A stretch of 64,000 nt of DNA, taken from contig CAVYZK010000009.1 of the NCBI GenBank assembly GCA_963772935.1, positions 186,001 to 250,000 of the forward strand. Reading direction: 5' to 3'. Within the stretch, counting starts at the first letter, position 1; the number at the start of each line of letters is the position of its first letter. This document shows positions 11,601 to 20,009 of this stretch, piece after piece. Below the pieces are notes generated by a model. That model saw only the letters and a program-made list of their open reading frames with translations, had not been told where the DNA came from and ran no database searches. The DNA is from JANNNF01 sp963772935 (lineage in GTDB: Bacteria; Pseudomonadota; Alphaproteobacteria; Rhodobacterales; Rhodobacteraceae). A program made the position numbers and the translations under genes.

Positions 11601-11994
11601 CGATCCGGGTGACAACCGGGGCTTCGATATCACCGGGCAGATCGCCCCTGATCTGGTCAATCGCATCCTTGGTGTCAGAAACGGCCTTGTCGGTGGACAC
11701 ATCCATGCGGAATTCGACAGCCGTGGTCGAGACACCGTCTGTCACGGTTGAGGTCACGTTCTTGACCCCGGTGACGCCCGCCACGGCATCCTCGATTTCC
11801 TTGGTGATCTGGGTTTCCATTTCGGCCGGGGCGGCGCCGGGTTGCGCCACCGTGATCGCCACCAAGGGCACGTCGATGTTGGGAAACCGGGTGATCGGCA
11901 GCGCATTGAAGCTTTGCCAGCCCAGCAGCAGCAGCATGAAAAACCCAAGCAACGGGGCGATTGGGTTGCGGATGGCCCAGGCAGAAAAGTTCAT
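8605..11994 (-). CDS. RND efflux pump, inner-membrane permease (AcrB/MexB-like)
   Basis: Proton-driven multidrug or metabolite exporter of the AcrB/HAE1 family, 1129 residues. It has the N-terminal first helix, two large periplasmic loops, the transmembrane-4 acidic pair in 'GILVDDAIVEIEN', and the transmembrane-10 lysine in 'MLMGIVTKNAILLIDFA', which form the proton relay. The start at 11994 gives MNFSAWAIRNP. The upstream extension of the frame overlaps the membrane-fusion gene and is rejected. The C-terminal tail (last 50 or so residues) is charged and predicted to be cytoplasmic. It lies ten bases after the membrane-fusion gene. The outer-membrane channel is not in this operon. Confidence 0.93.
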   Translation of the reverse strand: MNFSAWAIRNPIAPLLGFFMLLLLGWQSFNALPITRFPNIDVPLVAITVAQPGAAPAEMETQITKEIEDAVAGVTGVKNVTSTVTDGVSTTAVEFRMDVSTDKAVSDTKDAIDQIRGDLPGDIEAPVVTRIDVEGQAIMTFAASAPDMTIEELSWFVDDKIKRALQGKPGVGRIDRYGGANREIRIELDPVKMGSYGVTASAVNAQLRATNTDLGAGRSEIGAGEQAIRTLGDASTVARLAATTISLPSGQKVRLSDLGEVIDTFEELRSFSRLNGKQVVTFAVFRAKGASEVSVAEVVNTQLETIRSKYPQVGISLVDETVFYTYGNYEAALHTLIEGAILAILVVFAFLKNWRATLITAVALPLSAVPTFWIMDMLGFSLNLVSFLAITLATGILVDDAIVEIENIARHIRMGKTPYRASIEAADEIGLAVIATTFTIVAVFVPVSFMPGIPGQYFRQFGLTVAIAVLFSLLVARLITPMMAAYLMSAKDAEEKHSEDGPIMRGYLWVVRRTAAGGIRLPNPLWLLNFLKGLPFIGGLFRPRSFRFPARYVTLVGAIGILFVSVHFMLQVPGSFIPPEDVSRIAISVELPPGTTLAETDRTSQAMVDKITGIEGVENVFVLGGSSPTGDRDIRRASVTVLLYKLDHSLLLKISQLSRRLPLIGPMLPEVENKGRARPQNEVESEIFERLAVIPDIRAFKLNDRGERDISFSILSDNEADLNTAVAALEAKLAADPLLANVASEGALPRPEIQITPRADEAARLGVTTQAIASVVRVATIGDVDAALAKLSIDNRLIPVRVQLNASTRSDLNRIAALKITTASGASVPLSAVADIAIAEGPALVERYNRERRATIGANLPLGVALGTATARYKEIVAETKLPASVRVEESGDAEVQNELMASFGNAMIMGLMLVLTVLILLFGSVIQPFTILFSLPLAIGGVAGALILTNSALSMPVLIGILMLMGIVTKNAILLIDFAIEMRAQGMTRFAAVMEAGHKRARPIVMTSIAMSAGMLPSALGVGEGGSFRAPMATAVIGGIIVSTVLSLVIVPSFFLIMDDLSWLMGKIFGRLVGKKEVEPEAPEAEVLAERIAKGTESLALLQARLGAVEDKLSTRRPGGPTTLHVAE

Positions 11995-12004
11995 CGGGAT
12001 GACC

Positions 12005-13204
12005 TCAGTTGGTGCCGCTGTCCGGGCCAGTCGAGGCCGGAACCGGATTGATCTTGTCGCCGGGGCGCACGAACGACCCGGCCTTGGTGACAACGGTGTC
12101 GCCTGCGGCGATACCCGACAGAATTTCAACCAGACCGCCGTCACGGATACCAGTGGTCACCGCAACCCGCTCGACCATGCCATCCTTGACGCGCATCACA
12201 GTGGAGCCTTCGACCGACGATCCGACCGCCGTGACCGGCACGGCAAGGGCATCGCGCGTCACCACCAGAATTTCGGCATCAACAAACATGCCGGACCGCA
12301 GTTTTTGCGGCGCGTCCAGTGTAATGCGGGCGCGACCAAGCCGGGTCAGCGTGTCGATGGTGGGTTCCACAAGGCGCACGGTGCCGGTCAGGGCCTCAGC
12401 CACACCGACGGCATGCAAGGCCGCTTTCTGGCCGCTGACCACGCGCAGCAGATCGCCTTCGGCGACATCGGCGCGCAGTTCCAGCGCCCCGTCCCGCACC
12501 AGCACGAACATGGGGGTGGAGGTGGCAGACGCGACCGACCCCAGCGTTGCGTTACGCTCAACAACTTCACCGGCGTAGGGGGCTTTCACCTCGGTCCGGG
12601 TCAGTTGCAGATCGACATTGGCCAGTTGCGCCTCGGACAGGGCAAGTTGCGCACGGGCAGCCTCCAACGACTGGGTGGCGACAGAGACGCGGGCCGTGGC
12701 CGAAACCGCGTTGGCCGACGCTGTGTCTGCGGCGGCCTGCGAGGCTGACCCTTGGGCCTTCAGCTTGGACGTACGGTCCGCCACACGCTGCGCTTCCTCT
12801 GCCGAGCTTTGAGCCTCCAGCAACTGGGCTTCGGCCTGTGCGATGGTTGCGCGCGATGACGCGCGTGAAGCGATGCTTTGTGCCTTTTGCAGTTCCAGCG
12901 TGGATGATGACAACCGCGCCAGCACCTGGCCTGCCGTTACCACATCACCGACCTCGGCCAGCAGCGCCTCGATCGGCTGGCCTTCGATCAGCGGCTGAAC
13001 CTGCACCTGTTCCACCGGGCCGACCAATCCGGTCGCAATGACGCGGTCTGTCAGGCTTTGCATACCCACCGTGGACACCGTGATGGCGGGCAGGCTGGGG
13101 GTGATTGCGGCAGGTTCGGTGGCGGCGGTCGCCTCAGACTGCGCAAGGGCAGGGGTGCCAAGCCCGAAGGCCGCGGAAATCAGAAGAAGGGATGTCAATC
13201 GCAT
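12005..13204 (-). CDS. RND efflux periplasmic adaptor (membrane-fusion protein, HlyD/AcrA family)
   Basis: Links the RND pump to an outer-membrane channel; 399 residues. The start at 13204 gives a Sec signal peptide (MRLTSLLLISAAFGLGTPALAQ). Next come a lipoyl-like segment ('IEALLAEVGDVVTAGQVLARL', about residues 80-100) and an alanine/glutamine-rich coiled-coil hairpin (about 100-190). A second lipoyl half ('TEVKAPYAGEVVERNATLGS') and beta-barrel domains follow. It is second in the tetR-adaptor-pump operon, seven bases after tetR. Confidence 0.92.
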   Translation of the reverse strand: MRLTSLLLISAAFGLGTPALAQSEATAATEPAAITPSLPAITVSTVGMQSLTDRVIATGLVGPVEQVQVQPLIEGQPIEALLAEVGDVVTAGQVLARLSSSTLELQKAQSIASRASSRATIAQAEAQLLEAQSSAEEAQRVADRTSKLKAQGSASQAAADTASANAVSATARVSVATQSLEAARAQLALSEAQLANVDLQLTRTEVKAPYAGEVVERNATLGSVASATSTPMFVLVRDGALELRADVAEGDLLRVVSGQKAALHAVGVAEALTGTVRLVEPTIDTLTRLGRARITLDAPQKLRSGMFVDAEILVVTRDALAVPVTAVGSSVEGSTVMRVKDGMVERVAVTTGIRDGGLVEILSGIAAGDTVVTKAGSFVRPGDKINPVPASTGPDSGTN

Positions 13205-13211
13205 GGTCAAT

Positions 13212-13832
13212 TCAGCCTTTAACTGCATCAGCAGAGATATCGTCGAGGGTACGTTCAATCGTGTGGATCACCAGATGCCCAACCGCGTCGCTGTCCGCCT
13301 CGGTTGCGTTGTGTCGCATGGCGCAGGCCTTGAACAGCATTACGATCAGCGCCGCATGGGGGCCGTAGCGCAGGGCGGCGTCGCTTGGGGTGCGCCGGGT
13401 GGCGGCGGCAAACACCGCTGTCAGATGTTTGACAATCTCAGCCTCCATCCGGCTGGCGGCGGCACCGATTTCGGGTTTGCGCAAAGCGGCGGCGGTGATT
13501 TCGGCCCAGAGCCTGCCATCTTCGCTGCAGTCATCCTGCATCAGGCGACTGCGAAACTTTTCCCGCAGACCCAGCATCGGGTCGGCTTGGGTCTGGATCG
13601 CGGCAAAATCCTGTTCGATATCGCGCAGGTCAAGCCCGACCATGCCTTCGACAATCGCAGCCTTGGACGGGAAGTAGCGATAGAAGTTGCCAACACTCAT
13701 CCCGGCCGCCCGCGCCAGATCCTGCATGGATGCGCCGTCAAAGCCCTTTTCGGCAAAGACCGGCCGCAAAGACGCAAGGATAGCGGTGCCCCGCTCCTCA
13801 AACCCGACGGCCAGATTGGTCACTGATGACAT
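13212..13832 (-). CDS. TetR/AcrR-family transcriptional repressor of the efflux operon
   Basis: 206 residues. The N-terminal helix-turn-helix 'GASMQDLARAAGMSVGNFYRYFPSKAAI' (about 36-63) is a textbook TetR recognition region, followed by an all-helical ligand/dimer domain. The start at 13832 (MSSVTNLAV) is preferred. The longer frame from 13868 would run through the operator palindrome at 13855-13870. It is co-directional with, and seven bases from, the adaptor gene, so it probably autoregulates the whole operon, with derepression by a pump substrate (inference). Confidence 0.88.
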   Translation of the reverse strand: MSSVTNLAVGFEERGTAILASLRPVFAEKGFDGASMQDLARAAGMSVGNFYRYFPSKAAIVEGMVGLDLRDIEQDFAAIQTQADPMLGLREKFRSRLMQDDCSEDGRLWAEITAAALRKPEIGAAASRMEAEIVKHLTAVFAAATRRTPSDAALRYGPHAALIVMLFKACAMRHNATEADSDAVGHLVIHTIERTLDDISADAVKG

Positions 13833-13854
13833 TGGCGATGCTGCTTTGCGGCAA

Positions 13855-13870
13855 GAATGAACATTCATTC
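13855..13870. promoter_or_regulatory. TetR-type operator palindrome
   Basis: GAATGAACATTCATTC: seven-base perfect arms (GAATGAA / TTCATTC) around a CA centre, 22 bases upstream of the tetR start. Size and symmetry fit an AcrR/TetR operator. It is the only such palindrome in the tetR-tgt divergent region. Confidence 0.7.
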
Positions 13871-14009
13871 AGCCAAATAGTCAGCTTCACGCAAACGTCA
13901 AGACAATTGTGATGAAATCGAACCGAATGGTTCAGCTATTTTTGCACCTCTTGGCTTTTGCGCAACTTTCGCCCAAAAGCGCTGCGCGTGCAGCGGGCGG
14001 GAGACGGTG

Positions 14010-15140
14010 ATGGCCACAGGCTTTGGATTTACACTGGCCGCCACCGATGGCCGCGCCCGCACTGGGGTGATTTCCACCCCGCGCGGTGATATCCGCACGC
14101 CTGCCTTCATGCCGGTGGGCACAGCGGCCACGGTCAAGGCGATGCTGCCGGGGTCAGTGCGGGCGACCGGGGCCGATATCTTGCTGGGCAACACCTATCA
14201 TCTGATGCTGCGCCCGACCGCCGAGCGGATTGCGGCGCTAGGCGGGTTGCACAAGTTCATGAATTGGGACCGCCCGATCCTGACCGATTCCGGCGGCTTT
14301 CAGGTCATGAGCCTTACCGGACTGCGCAAGCTGACCGAAGAAGGGGTCAGGTTTTCAAGCCACATCGACGGGTCCAAACACATGCTGTCGCCCGAACGCA
14401 GCATGGAGATTCAGAAACTGCTGGGGTCGGATATCGTCATGTGTTTCGACGAATGCCCCGCCTTGCCCGCCACCGATGCGCAGGTGGCAAAATCCATGGC
14501 GCTGTCGATGCGGTGGGCGCAGCGGTCGCGCGATGCCTTTGGCGACCGTCCGGGCCATGCGCTGTTCGGGATCATGCAGGGCGGTGTGACCCGCGATCTG
14601 CGCGAGGAATCGGCGACGGCGCTGAAGGCCATCGGGTTTGATGGCTATGCCGTGGGTGGTCTTGCGGTGGGCGAGGGGCAAGAGGCGATGTTCGGCGTGC
14701 TGGACTATGCGCCGGGGTTTTTGCCGGACGACAAGCCGCGCTACCTGATGGGGGTGGGCAAGCCTGACGATATTGTGGGTGCGGTCGAACGCGGCATCGA
14801 CATGATGGATTGCGTGCTGCCCTCCCGGTCGGGCCGCACGGGGCAGGCGTTTACCCGGCATGGTGTGGTCAACATCAAGAACGCCCGCCACATCGACGAC
14901 CCGCGCCCGCTGGACGAGTCTTGCACCTGCCCCTGCTGCCAAGGCTACAGCCGGGCCTATCTGAACCATGTGTTCCGCAGTCAGGAAATCATCGCATCCA
15001 TGCTGATCACCTGGCACAACCTGCATTACTTTCAGGAACTGATGCAGGGTCTGCGCGACGCGATTGCGGCCGGGCGTCTGGCGGCCTTCGTGGCCGATTT
15101 TCACGCGGGGCGCGCCAACGGGGATATCGACCCGTTGTAG
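14010..15140 (+). CDS. tgt: tRNA-guanine transglycosylase (queuine tRNA-ribosyltransferase)
   Basis: Exchanges guanine-34 for the queuosine precursor preQ1 in GUN-anticodon tRNAs; 376 residues. The nucleophile region 'ILTDSGGFQVMSL' (about 88-100), the substrate loop 'GGLAVGEGQEAMF' and the zinc site CTCPCCQGY with a downstream His (about 305-330) are all intact. The ATG at 14010 follows GGGAG. A GTG at 14007 is the alternative. It stands as a single gene divergent from the efflux operon. Confidence 0.96.
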   Translation: MATGFGFTLAATDGRARTGVISTPRGDIRTPAFMPVGTAATVKAMLPGSVRATGADILLGNTYHLMLRPTAERIAALGGLHKFMNWDRPILTDSGGFQVMSLTGLRKLTEEGVRFSSHIDGSKHMLSPERSMEIQKLLGSDIVMCFDECPALPATDAQVAKSMALSMRWAQRSRDAFGDRPGHALFGIMQGGVTRDLREESATALKAIGFDGYAVGGLAVGEGQEAMFGVLDYAPGFLPDDKPRYLMGVGKPDDIVGAVERGIDMMDCVLPSRSGRTGQAFTRHGVVNIKNARHIDDPRPLDESCTCPCCQGYSRAYLNHVFRSQEIIASMLITWHNLHYFQELMQGLRDAIAAGRLAAFVADFHAGRANGDIDPL

Positions 15141-15323
15141 CCCTTGCGCACAGAGGGGTCAGGACCATGCGCTTTGGCGCACAGGAAATAGTCGTGCACG
15201 CCTCTTGTGCAGCCGCAGCATAGGCATAGGTCAAGGGGGAACCGACTGGTTTGGCGGTGTGTTGACCCGCTGAGGCCGTCTGTAACGCGGTTCGCGAATT
15301 TCCCCTGACAGGAGCCTGTCCCA

Positions 15324-16415
15324 ATGACTGACGCTTTGTTCACCCCATACACCGCCGGCGATCTGGTGCTGAAAAACCGCATCGTGATGGCCCCGCTGAC
15401 CCGCAACCGGGCCAAGCATGACGACGACACCCCCTATGACATTCACGCTGAATATTACGCGCAGCGGGCAGGGGCCGGGTTGTTGATCACCGAAGGATCG
15501 CAAATCTCGCCCGAAGGCAAAGGCTATGCCTGGACGCCGGGGATTTATTCGCCAGCCCAAGTTGCAGGCTGGAAGAAAGTTACTGACGCGGTGCATGCCA
15601 AGGGTGGCAAGATCGTGATCCAGATCTGGCATGTGGGCCGGATCAGCCACACGTCCCTGCTGGATGGCAAGGCCCCGGTGGCCCCATCCGCCATTGGTGC
15701 CGCCTCGAAAACCTTTGACGGCACCGGATTTGTCGAAACCTCTGTCCCCCGCGCGCTGGAAACGGATGAGATGGCGCGTGTGGTTGAGGATTACCGCAAG
15801 GCCGCGCAGAACGCCAAGGATGCAGGCTTTGACGGGGTCGAGATACATGCGGCCAATGGCTATCTGATCGACCAGTTCCTGCGCGACACGTCGAACCACC
15901 GCACCGATGGCTATGGCGGGTCGGTCGAAAACCGGGTGCGCCTGCTGCGCGAAGTGGTTGGGGTCTGTGCCGAGGTTCTGGGCGCAGGCCGCGTCGGTGT
16001 GCGCCTCAGCCCGTTTTCCAACGCGAACAACGTCGGGATCGACAGCGACACCGTCGCCACCTTCAGCGCCGCGATTGATGTGCTGAATGAGGCTGGGGTG
16101 GCCTTCCTGCATATGGTCGAAGGTCAGACCGGCGGGCCGCGTGATTGGCCTGAAGGCGCGCTGGAAACACTGCGGGCGCGGTTCAAGGGGGCCTATATGG
16201 CCAACAACGGTTACGCGCGCCAGACAGCGATTGCAGCAGTTGGGGCAGGGCACGCCGATCTGGTTGCGTTCGGCAAGCTCTACATCTCCAACCCCGATCT
16301 GGCCGAACGGATGGCGGCGGATGCGGCCCTGAACCCACTGCCGACCGAGGGCCTGTATGGCGGAGGTCGCGAAGGCTACACCGACTATCCGACGATGCAG
16401 GCTGTCGCGGCCTGA
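15324..16415 (+). CDS. Alkene reductase, Old Yellow Enzyme family
   Basis: FMN- and NADPH-dependent ene-reductase, 363 residues, NemA/YqjM-like TIM barrel. Visible features are the N-terminal 'LKNRIVMAPLTRNRA' (about 14-28), 'QIWHVGR' (about 102-108), 'FDGVEIHAANGYLIDQFL' with the His-Asn pair that binds substrate carbonyls (His-Ala-Ala-Asn near 173), and 'SVENRVRLL'. The start has CAGGAG ten bases upstream. Physiological substrates are usually electrophilic alkenes or nitro compounds; none is indicated by the neighbours. Confidence 0.93.
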   Translation: MTDALFTPYTAGDLVLKNRIVMAPLTRNRAKHDDDTPYDIHAEYYAQRAGAGLLITEGSQISPEGKGYAWTPGIYSPAQVAGWKKVTDAVHAKGGKIVIQIWHVGRISHTSLLDGKAPVAPSAIGAASKTFDGTGFVETSVPRALETDEMARVVEDYRKAAQNAKDAGFDGVEIHAANGYLIDQFLRDTSNHRTDGYGGSVENRVRLLREVVGVCAEVLGAGRVGVRLSPFSNANNVGIDSDTVATFSAAIDVLNEAGVAFLHMVEGQTGGPRDWPEGALETLRARFKGAYMANNGYARQTAIAAVGAGHADLVAFGKLYISNPDLAERMAADAALNPLPTEGLYGGGREGYTDYPTMQAVAA

Positions 16416-16428
16416 ACTATCGCTGGGT

Positions 16429-16458
16429 CACCCGCCACAGGTTTGCCTGTGGCGGGTG
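16429..16458 (+). terminator. Intrinsic terminator after the alkene reductase gene
   Basis: Perfect 13-base inverted repeat CACCCGCCACAGG / CCTGTGGCGGGTG with a four-base loop (TTTG), 14 bases after the stop codon, followed by GTTTGT. Confidence 0.8.
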
Positions 16459-16571
16459 GTTTGTCGTGACAAGCTGCAGGGGCGACTCAGCCTACCCGCT
16501 TGACGACATGCAGAAGCCGCATAAAAAATACGCATCTTTTGGTAATATCCTGAAAGATTTGTAAATTTCTT

Positions 16572-17216
16572 ATGCGGAATTTTGTATACCGTGGTGTATC
16601 AATGGGTCAGGCATCCAGACTAGGGGCACCCAACCGCGTGAAGTTTCTGCAAACCTTCTGTGTGGTGGATGAATTGTCGCGCCTTTTGTGGGTTGGCGGC
16701 GACTGGGATGATTTTGCGCGCGACAATGGCGGTGAGGCGATTGTCGCCGATCAGGTGCTGTCTACCAGCCTGCTGCAATACATTGCCGATGAACGCACGG
16801 CGGCGGCTGTGGTCACAATCCTTGACCGGGTTCTGGCGGTGCAGACAAATTTCCACCTGCACTACCGCTGTGACAGCCCTGCCCATAAGCGTGAGTTGCT
16901 GATGACCGTGACACCGCTGCGCGACCGGCGGGTGTTGATCACCCACGATCTGCTGGATGCGCAGGCGATGCCGTTCCGCGGCGAATGGTGGCGGCATGAC
17001 GCGCGGTCTGCCGATATGAAATGTTCGTTCTGCTGTTCGGTACGCCAACAGACGGGCGCTTGGGTTGATCCGTTTCAATCCGACGAACCCCACCCTGCAA
17101 CGGTTTGTTACACTGTCTGCCCGTCCTGCGACGCGCGTATTTCCACCGCTTTTGACGATATGGCCACGCGCGCCACCAGCGAAGCCACTGGCCAAAGGCA
17201 GCATTTCGACACGTAG
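16572..17216 (+). CDS. Hypothetical protein with C-terminal cysteine cluster
   Basis: 214 residues (204 if translation begins at the ATG at 16602; neither start has a clear ribosome site). I do not recognise the family. The N-terminal two-thirds looks like a globular PAS-sized domain ('LLWVGGDWDDFARDNGG' near residue 40). The C-terminal third has six cysteines in the order C-x2-C-C, then C-x3-C-x2-C ('CSFCCSV' and 'CYTVCPSC'), a plausible zinc or redox site. No partner gene is adjacent. A sensor or regulatory role is only a guess. Confidence 0.6.
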   Translation: MRNFVYRGVSMGQASRLGAPNRVKFLQTFCVVDELSRLLWVGGDWDDFARDNGGEAIVADQVLSTSLLQYIADERTAAAVVTILDRVLAVQTNFHLHYRCDSPAHKRELLMTVTPLRDRRVLITHDLLDAQAMPFRGEWWRHDARSADMKCSFCCSVRQQTGAWVDPFQSDEPHPATVCYTVCPSCDARISTAFDDMATRATSEATGQRQHFDT

Positions 17217-17452
17217 CCTCTCGCGTCACAAAGTGTTTCCGGGACCGTTCTGATCTGTACTATTCCGCCCTTGCCGTTCCGTGCGCCCGGTCGCATTATA
17301 GTGTCCCATGACGGTGGCTTGAAACATGGGTCGGGATGCCTGGGGTGGTTGACACCCCCCCTTTGCACCCCCAGATATGGCTGCCACCCTAGGGGAAGGT
17401 CCAAGCGCTGCCGATGATCGGGGCCGAACCTTCCTGCCGAAAAGGATACGCA

Positions 17453-19858
17453 ATGACCGAACCTCTTTCCTCCAGCTATCCGGTTTTGCCGCTGCGCGAC
17501 ATTGTCGTGTTTCCCCATATGATTGTTCCGTTGTTTGTGGGGCGCGAAAAATCGGTACGCGCATTGGAAGAAGTGATGCAGGACGACAAGCAGATCTTGC
17601 TGTCGTCCCAGATCGACCCCTCTGTTGACGACCCCACCACCGATGGCATCTATCGCACCGGTGTGCTGGCCAATGTGCTGCAACTGCTGAAACTGCCCGA
17701 TGGCACCGTCAAGGTGCTGGTCGAAGGCAAGGCGCGGGTGCAGATCACCGAATTCGTCACCAACCCCTCGTTCTTTGAGGCGCGGGCAGAACGTCTGTCC
17801 GAAACCATGGGCGACCAGGATTCGGTCGAGGCTTTGGTGCGCGCGGTGGGCGAGGAGTTTGAGCGCTATGCCAAAGTCCGCAAGAACATTCCCGAAGAAG
17901 CCTTGGCTGCGGTGTCCGAAACCCGCGAACCGGCCCGTCTGGCCGATCTGGTCGCCGGGCATCTGGGCATTGACGTGGCCTTGAAGCAGGACTTGCTGGA
18001 AACGCTGACCGTGTCGGAACGGCTGGAAAAGGTCTTTGGCCAGATGCAGGGCGAAATGTCCGTCTTGCAGGTCGAGAAAAAGATCAAATCCCGGGTGAAA
18101 ACCCAGATGGAGCGCACACAGCGCGAATATTACCTGAATGAGCAGATGAAGGCCATTCAGAAGGAATTGGGCGACGGCGAGGACGGCCAGAACGAAATCG
18201 CCGAACTTGAGGCCCGCATCGCCAAGACCAAATTCTCGAAAGAGGCCCGCGAAAAGGCCGAAGCCGAGATCAAGAAGCTGAAGAACATGTCCCCGATGAG
18301 CGCGGAAGCGACCGTCGTGCGCAACTATCTGGACTGGCTGCTGTGCGTGCCGTGGGGGGTGAATTCCCGCGTCAAGAAAGACCTGTTCAAAGCGCAAGAG
18401 GTGCTGGACGCCGATCACTATGGCCTTGAAAAGGTCAAGGAACGCATCGTCGAATATCTGGCGGTGCAGGCCCGGTCGTCCAAACTGAAAGGCCCGATCC
18501 TGTGCCTTGTCGGCCCTCCGGGCGTCGGCAAAACCAGCCTTGGCCGGTCGGTTGCAAAGGCCACGGGGCGCGAGTTCATTCGCATCTCGCTTGGTGGCGT
18601 GCGTGACGAATCCGAAATCCGCGGTCACCGTCGCACCTATATCGGGTCCATGCCCGGCAAGATCATTCAGGCGCTGAAAAAGGCCAAGACAGCCAACCCG
18701 CTGATCTTGCTGGATGAGATTGACAAGATGGGGCAGGATTTCCGGGGCGATCCGGCATCGGCGCTGCTGGAGGTGCTGGACCCGGAACAGAACAACACCT
18801 TCGTCGATCACTATCTTGAGGTCGAATATGACCTGTCGAACGTGATGTTCATCACCACGGCCAACTCCTACAACATGCCGGGGCCGCTGCTGGACCGGAT
18901 GGAGATCATTCCGCTGTCGGGTTACACCGAAGATGAAAAGGCGGGCATCGCCAAGGGCCACCTGATCGACAAGCAGACCAAGGGCCACGGGTTGAAGAAG
19001 GGTGAGTTCAGCATCACCGATGCCGCGCTGACCGAAATGATCCGCACCTACACCCGTGAGGCCGGGGTGCGGAACTTGGAGCGCGAGATCGCGAAACTGG
19101 CCCGCAAGGCCGTGACCGAGATCATCAAGAAGAAAACCAAGTCGGTCGAAGTGACGCCCGAAAATCTGGAAAGCTTCCTTGGCGTGTCGCGGTATCGCTA
19201 TGGCTTGGCCGAACTGGAAGATCAGGTCGGTGTGGTGACTGGCTTGGCCTGGACGTCTGTCGGTGGGGAAATCCTGTCGATCGAGGCATTGCGCCTGCCG
19301 GGTAAGGGCCGGATGAAGACGACCGGCAAACTTGGCGACGTGATGAAGGAAAGCATCGAGGCGGCAGCGTCTTTCGTGCGGTCGATCAGCCCGGAAATCG
19401 GCGTCAAGCCGCCCCGGTTTGAGACGATTGATATTCACGTCCACGTGCCAGAAGGGGCGACCCCGAAGGACGGCCCGTCGGCGGGTCTGGCGATGGTGAC
19501 GTCGATTGTCTCGGTGCTGACCGGTATCCCGGTGCGCCGTGATGTGGCGATGACTGGCGAGGTCACCTTGCGCGGCAACGCGTTGGCGATTGGCGGGTTG
19601 AAGGAGAAACTTCTGGCTGCCTTGCGGGCAGGCATCAAGACGGTGCTGATCCCGCAGGAAAACGCCAAGGATCTGCCGGAAATCCCGGATAACGTGAAGC
19701 AGGGCATGACCATCATCCCGGTCAGCAATGTGCGCGAAGTGCTGAAATATGCGCTGGTCCGCCAGCCCGAACCGGTCGAATGGGACGAGGCGGCAGAAGA
19801 AGCCGCCGCCGCCGCCCGCGCGGCCGCAGGGGCAGCCCCGGTGCAAACCGCGCACTGA
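17453..19858 (+). CDS. lon: ATP-dependent endopeptidase La (Lon protease)
   Basis: Cytoplasmic AAA+ serine protease for damaged and regulatory proteins; 801 residues. It has the N-terminal substrate domain ('LPLRDIVVFPHMIVPLFVGR'), Walker A GPPGVGKT near residue 354, Walker B 'LILLDEIDKM', and the catalytic serine in 'PKDGPSAGLAM' (about 678) with the catalytic lysine in 'IGGLKEKLLAA' (about 721). The start at 17453 has AAAAGGA seven bases upstream. A TTGACA at 17349-17354 could be a -35 box, but no good -10 follows. Confidence 0.97.
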   Translation: MTEPLSSSYPVLPLRDIVVFPHMIVPLFVGREKSVRALEEVMQDDKQILLSSQIDPSVDDPTTDGIYRTGVLANVLQLLKLPDGTVKVLVEGKARVQITEFVTNPSFFEARAERLSETMGDQDSVEALVRAVGEEFERYAKVRKNIPEEALAAVSETREPARLADLVAGHLGIDVALKQDLLETLTVSERLEKVFGQMQGEMSVLQVEKKIKSRVKTQMERTQREYYLNEQMKAIQKELGDGEDGQNEIAELEARIAKTKFSKEAREKAEAEIKKLKNMSPMSAEATVVRNYLDWLLCVPWGVNSRVKKDLFKAQEVLDADHYGLEKVKERIVEYLAVQARSSKLKGPILCLVGPPGVGKTSLGRSVAKATGREFIRISLGGVRDESEIRGHRRTYIGSMPGKIIQALKKAKTANPLILLDEIDKMGQDFRGDPASALLEVLDPEQNNTFVDHYLEVEYDLSNVMFITTANSYNMPGPLLDRMEIIPLSGYTEDEKAGIAKGHLIDKQTKGHGLKKGEFSITDAALTEMIRTYTREAGVRNLEREIAKLARKAVTEIIKKKTKSVEVTPENLESFLGVSRYRYGLAELEDQVGVVTGLAWTSVGGEILSIEALRLPGKGRMKTTGKLGDVMKESIEAAASFVRSISPEIGVKPPRFETIDIHVHVPEGATPKDGPSAGLAMVTSIVSVLTGIPVRRDVAMTGEVTLRGNALAIGGLKEKLLAALRAGIKTVLIPQENAKDLPEIPDNVKQGMTIIPVSNVREVLKYALVRQPEPVEWDEAAEEAAAAARAAAGAAPVQTAH

Positions 19859-19869
19859 CCTTACCAGAT

Positions 19870-19900
19870 GCACAGCCCGGACCATTCGTCCGGGCTGTGC
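19870..19900 (+). terminator. Hairpin after lon
   Basis: Perfect 13-base inverted repeat GCACAGCCCGGAC / GTCCGGGCTGTGC with a five-base loop, eleven bases past the lon stop. It lacks a strong T tract, so it may be a weak terminator or an mRNA 3' stabiliser. Confidence 0.6.
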
Positions 19901-20009
19901 CTTGGGGAAACATGCACATCTGTCACCGCGTGCCGATATTTCCCAGTTTCCCCTTTGCCATATCCGCGATACCATCGCGCTCAAGCTAATGTCTGAAAGG
20001 AATGTTCTT

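Noticed and set aside
12005..12144. An N-terminal extension of 50 residues on the RND pump
   Set aside because: It overlaps the adaptor's C-terminus in another frame, lacks hydrophobicity, and the ATG at 11994 gives the standard family start.
17349..17378. A sigma-70 promoter for lon from TTGACA at 17349
   Set aside because: No -10 hexamer better than AGATAT at 18 bases is present; kept only as a note on lon.
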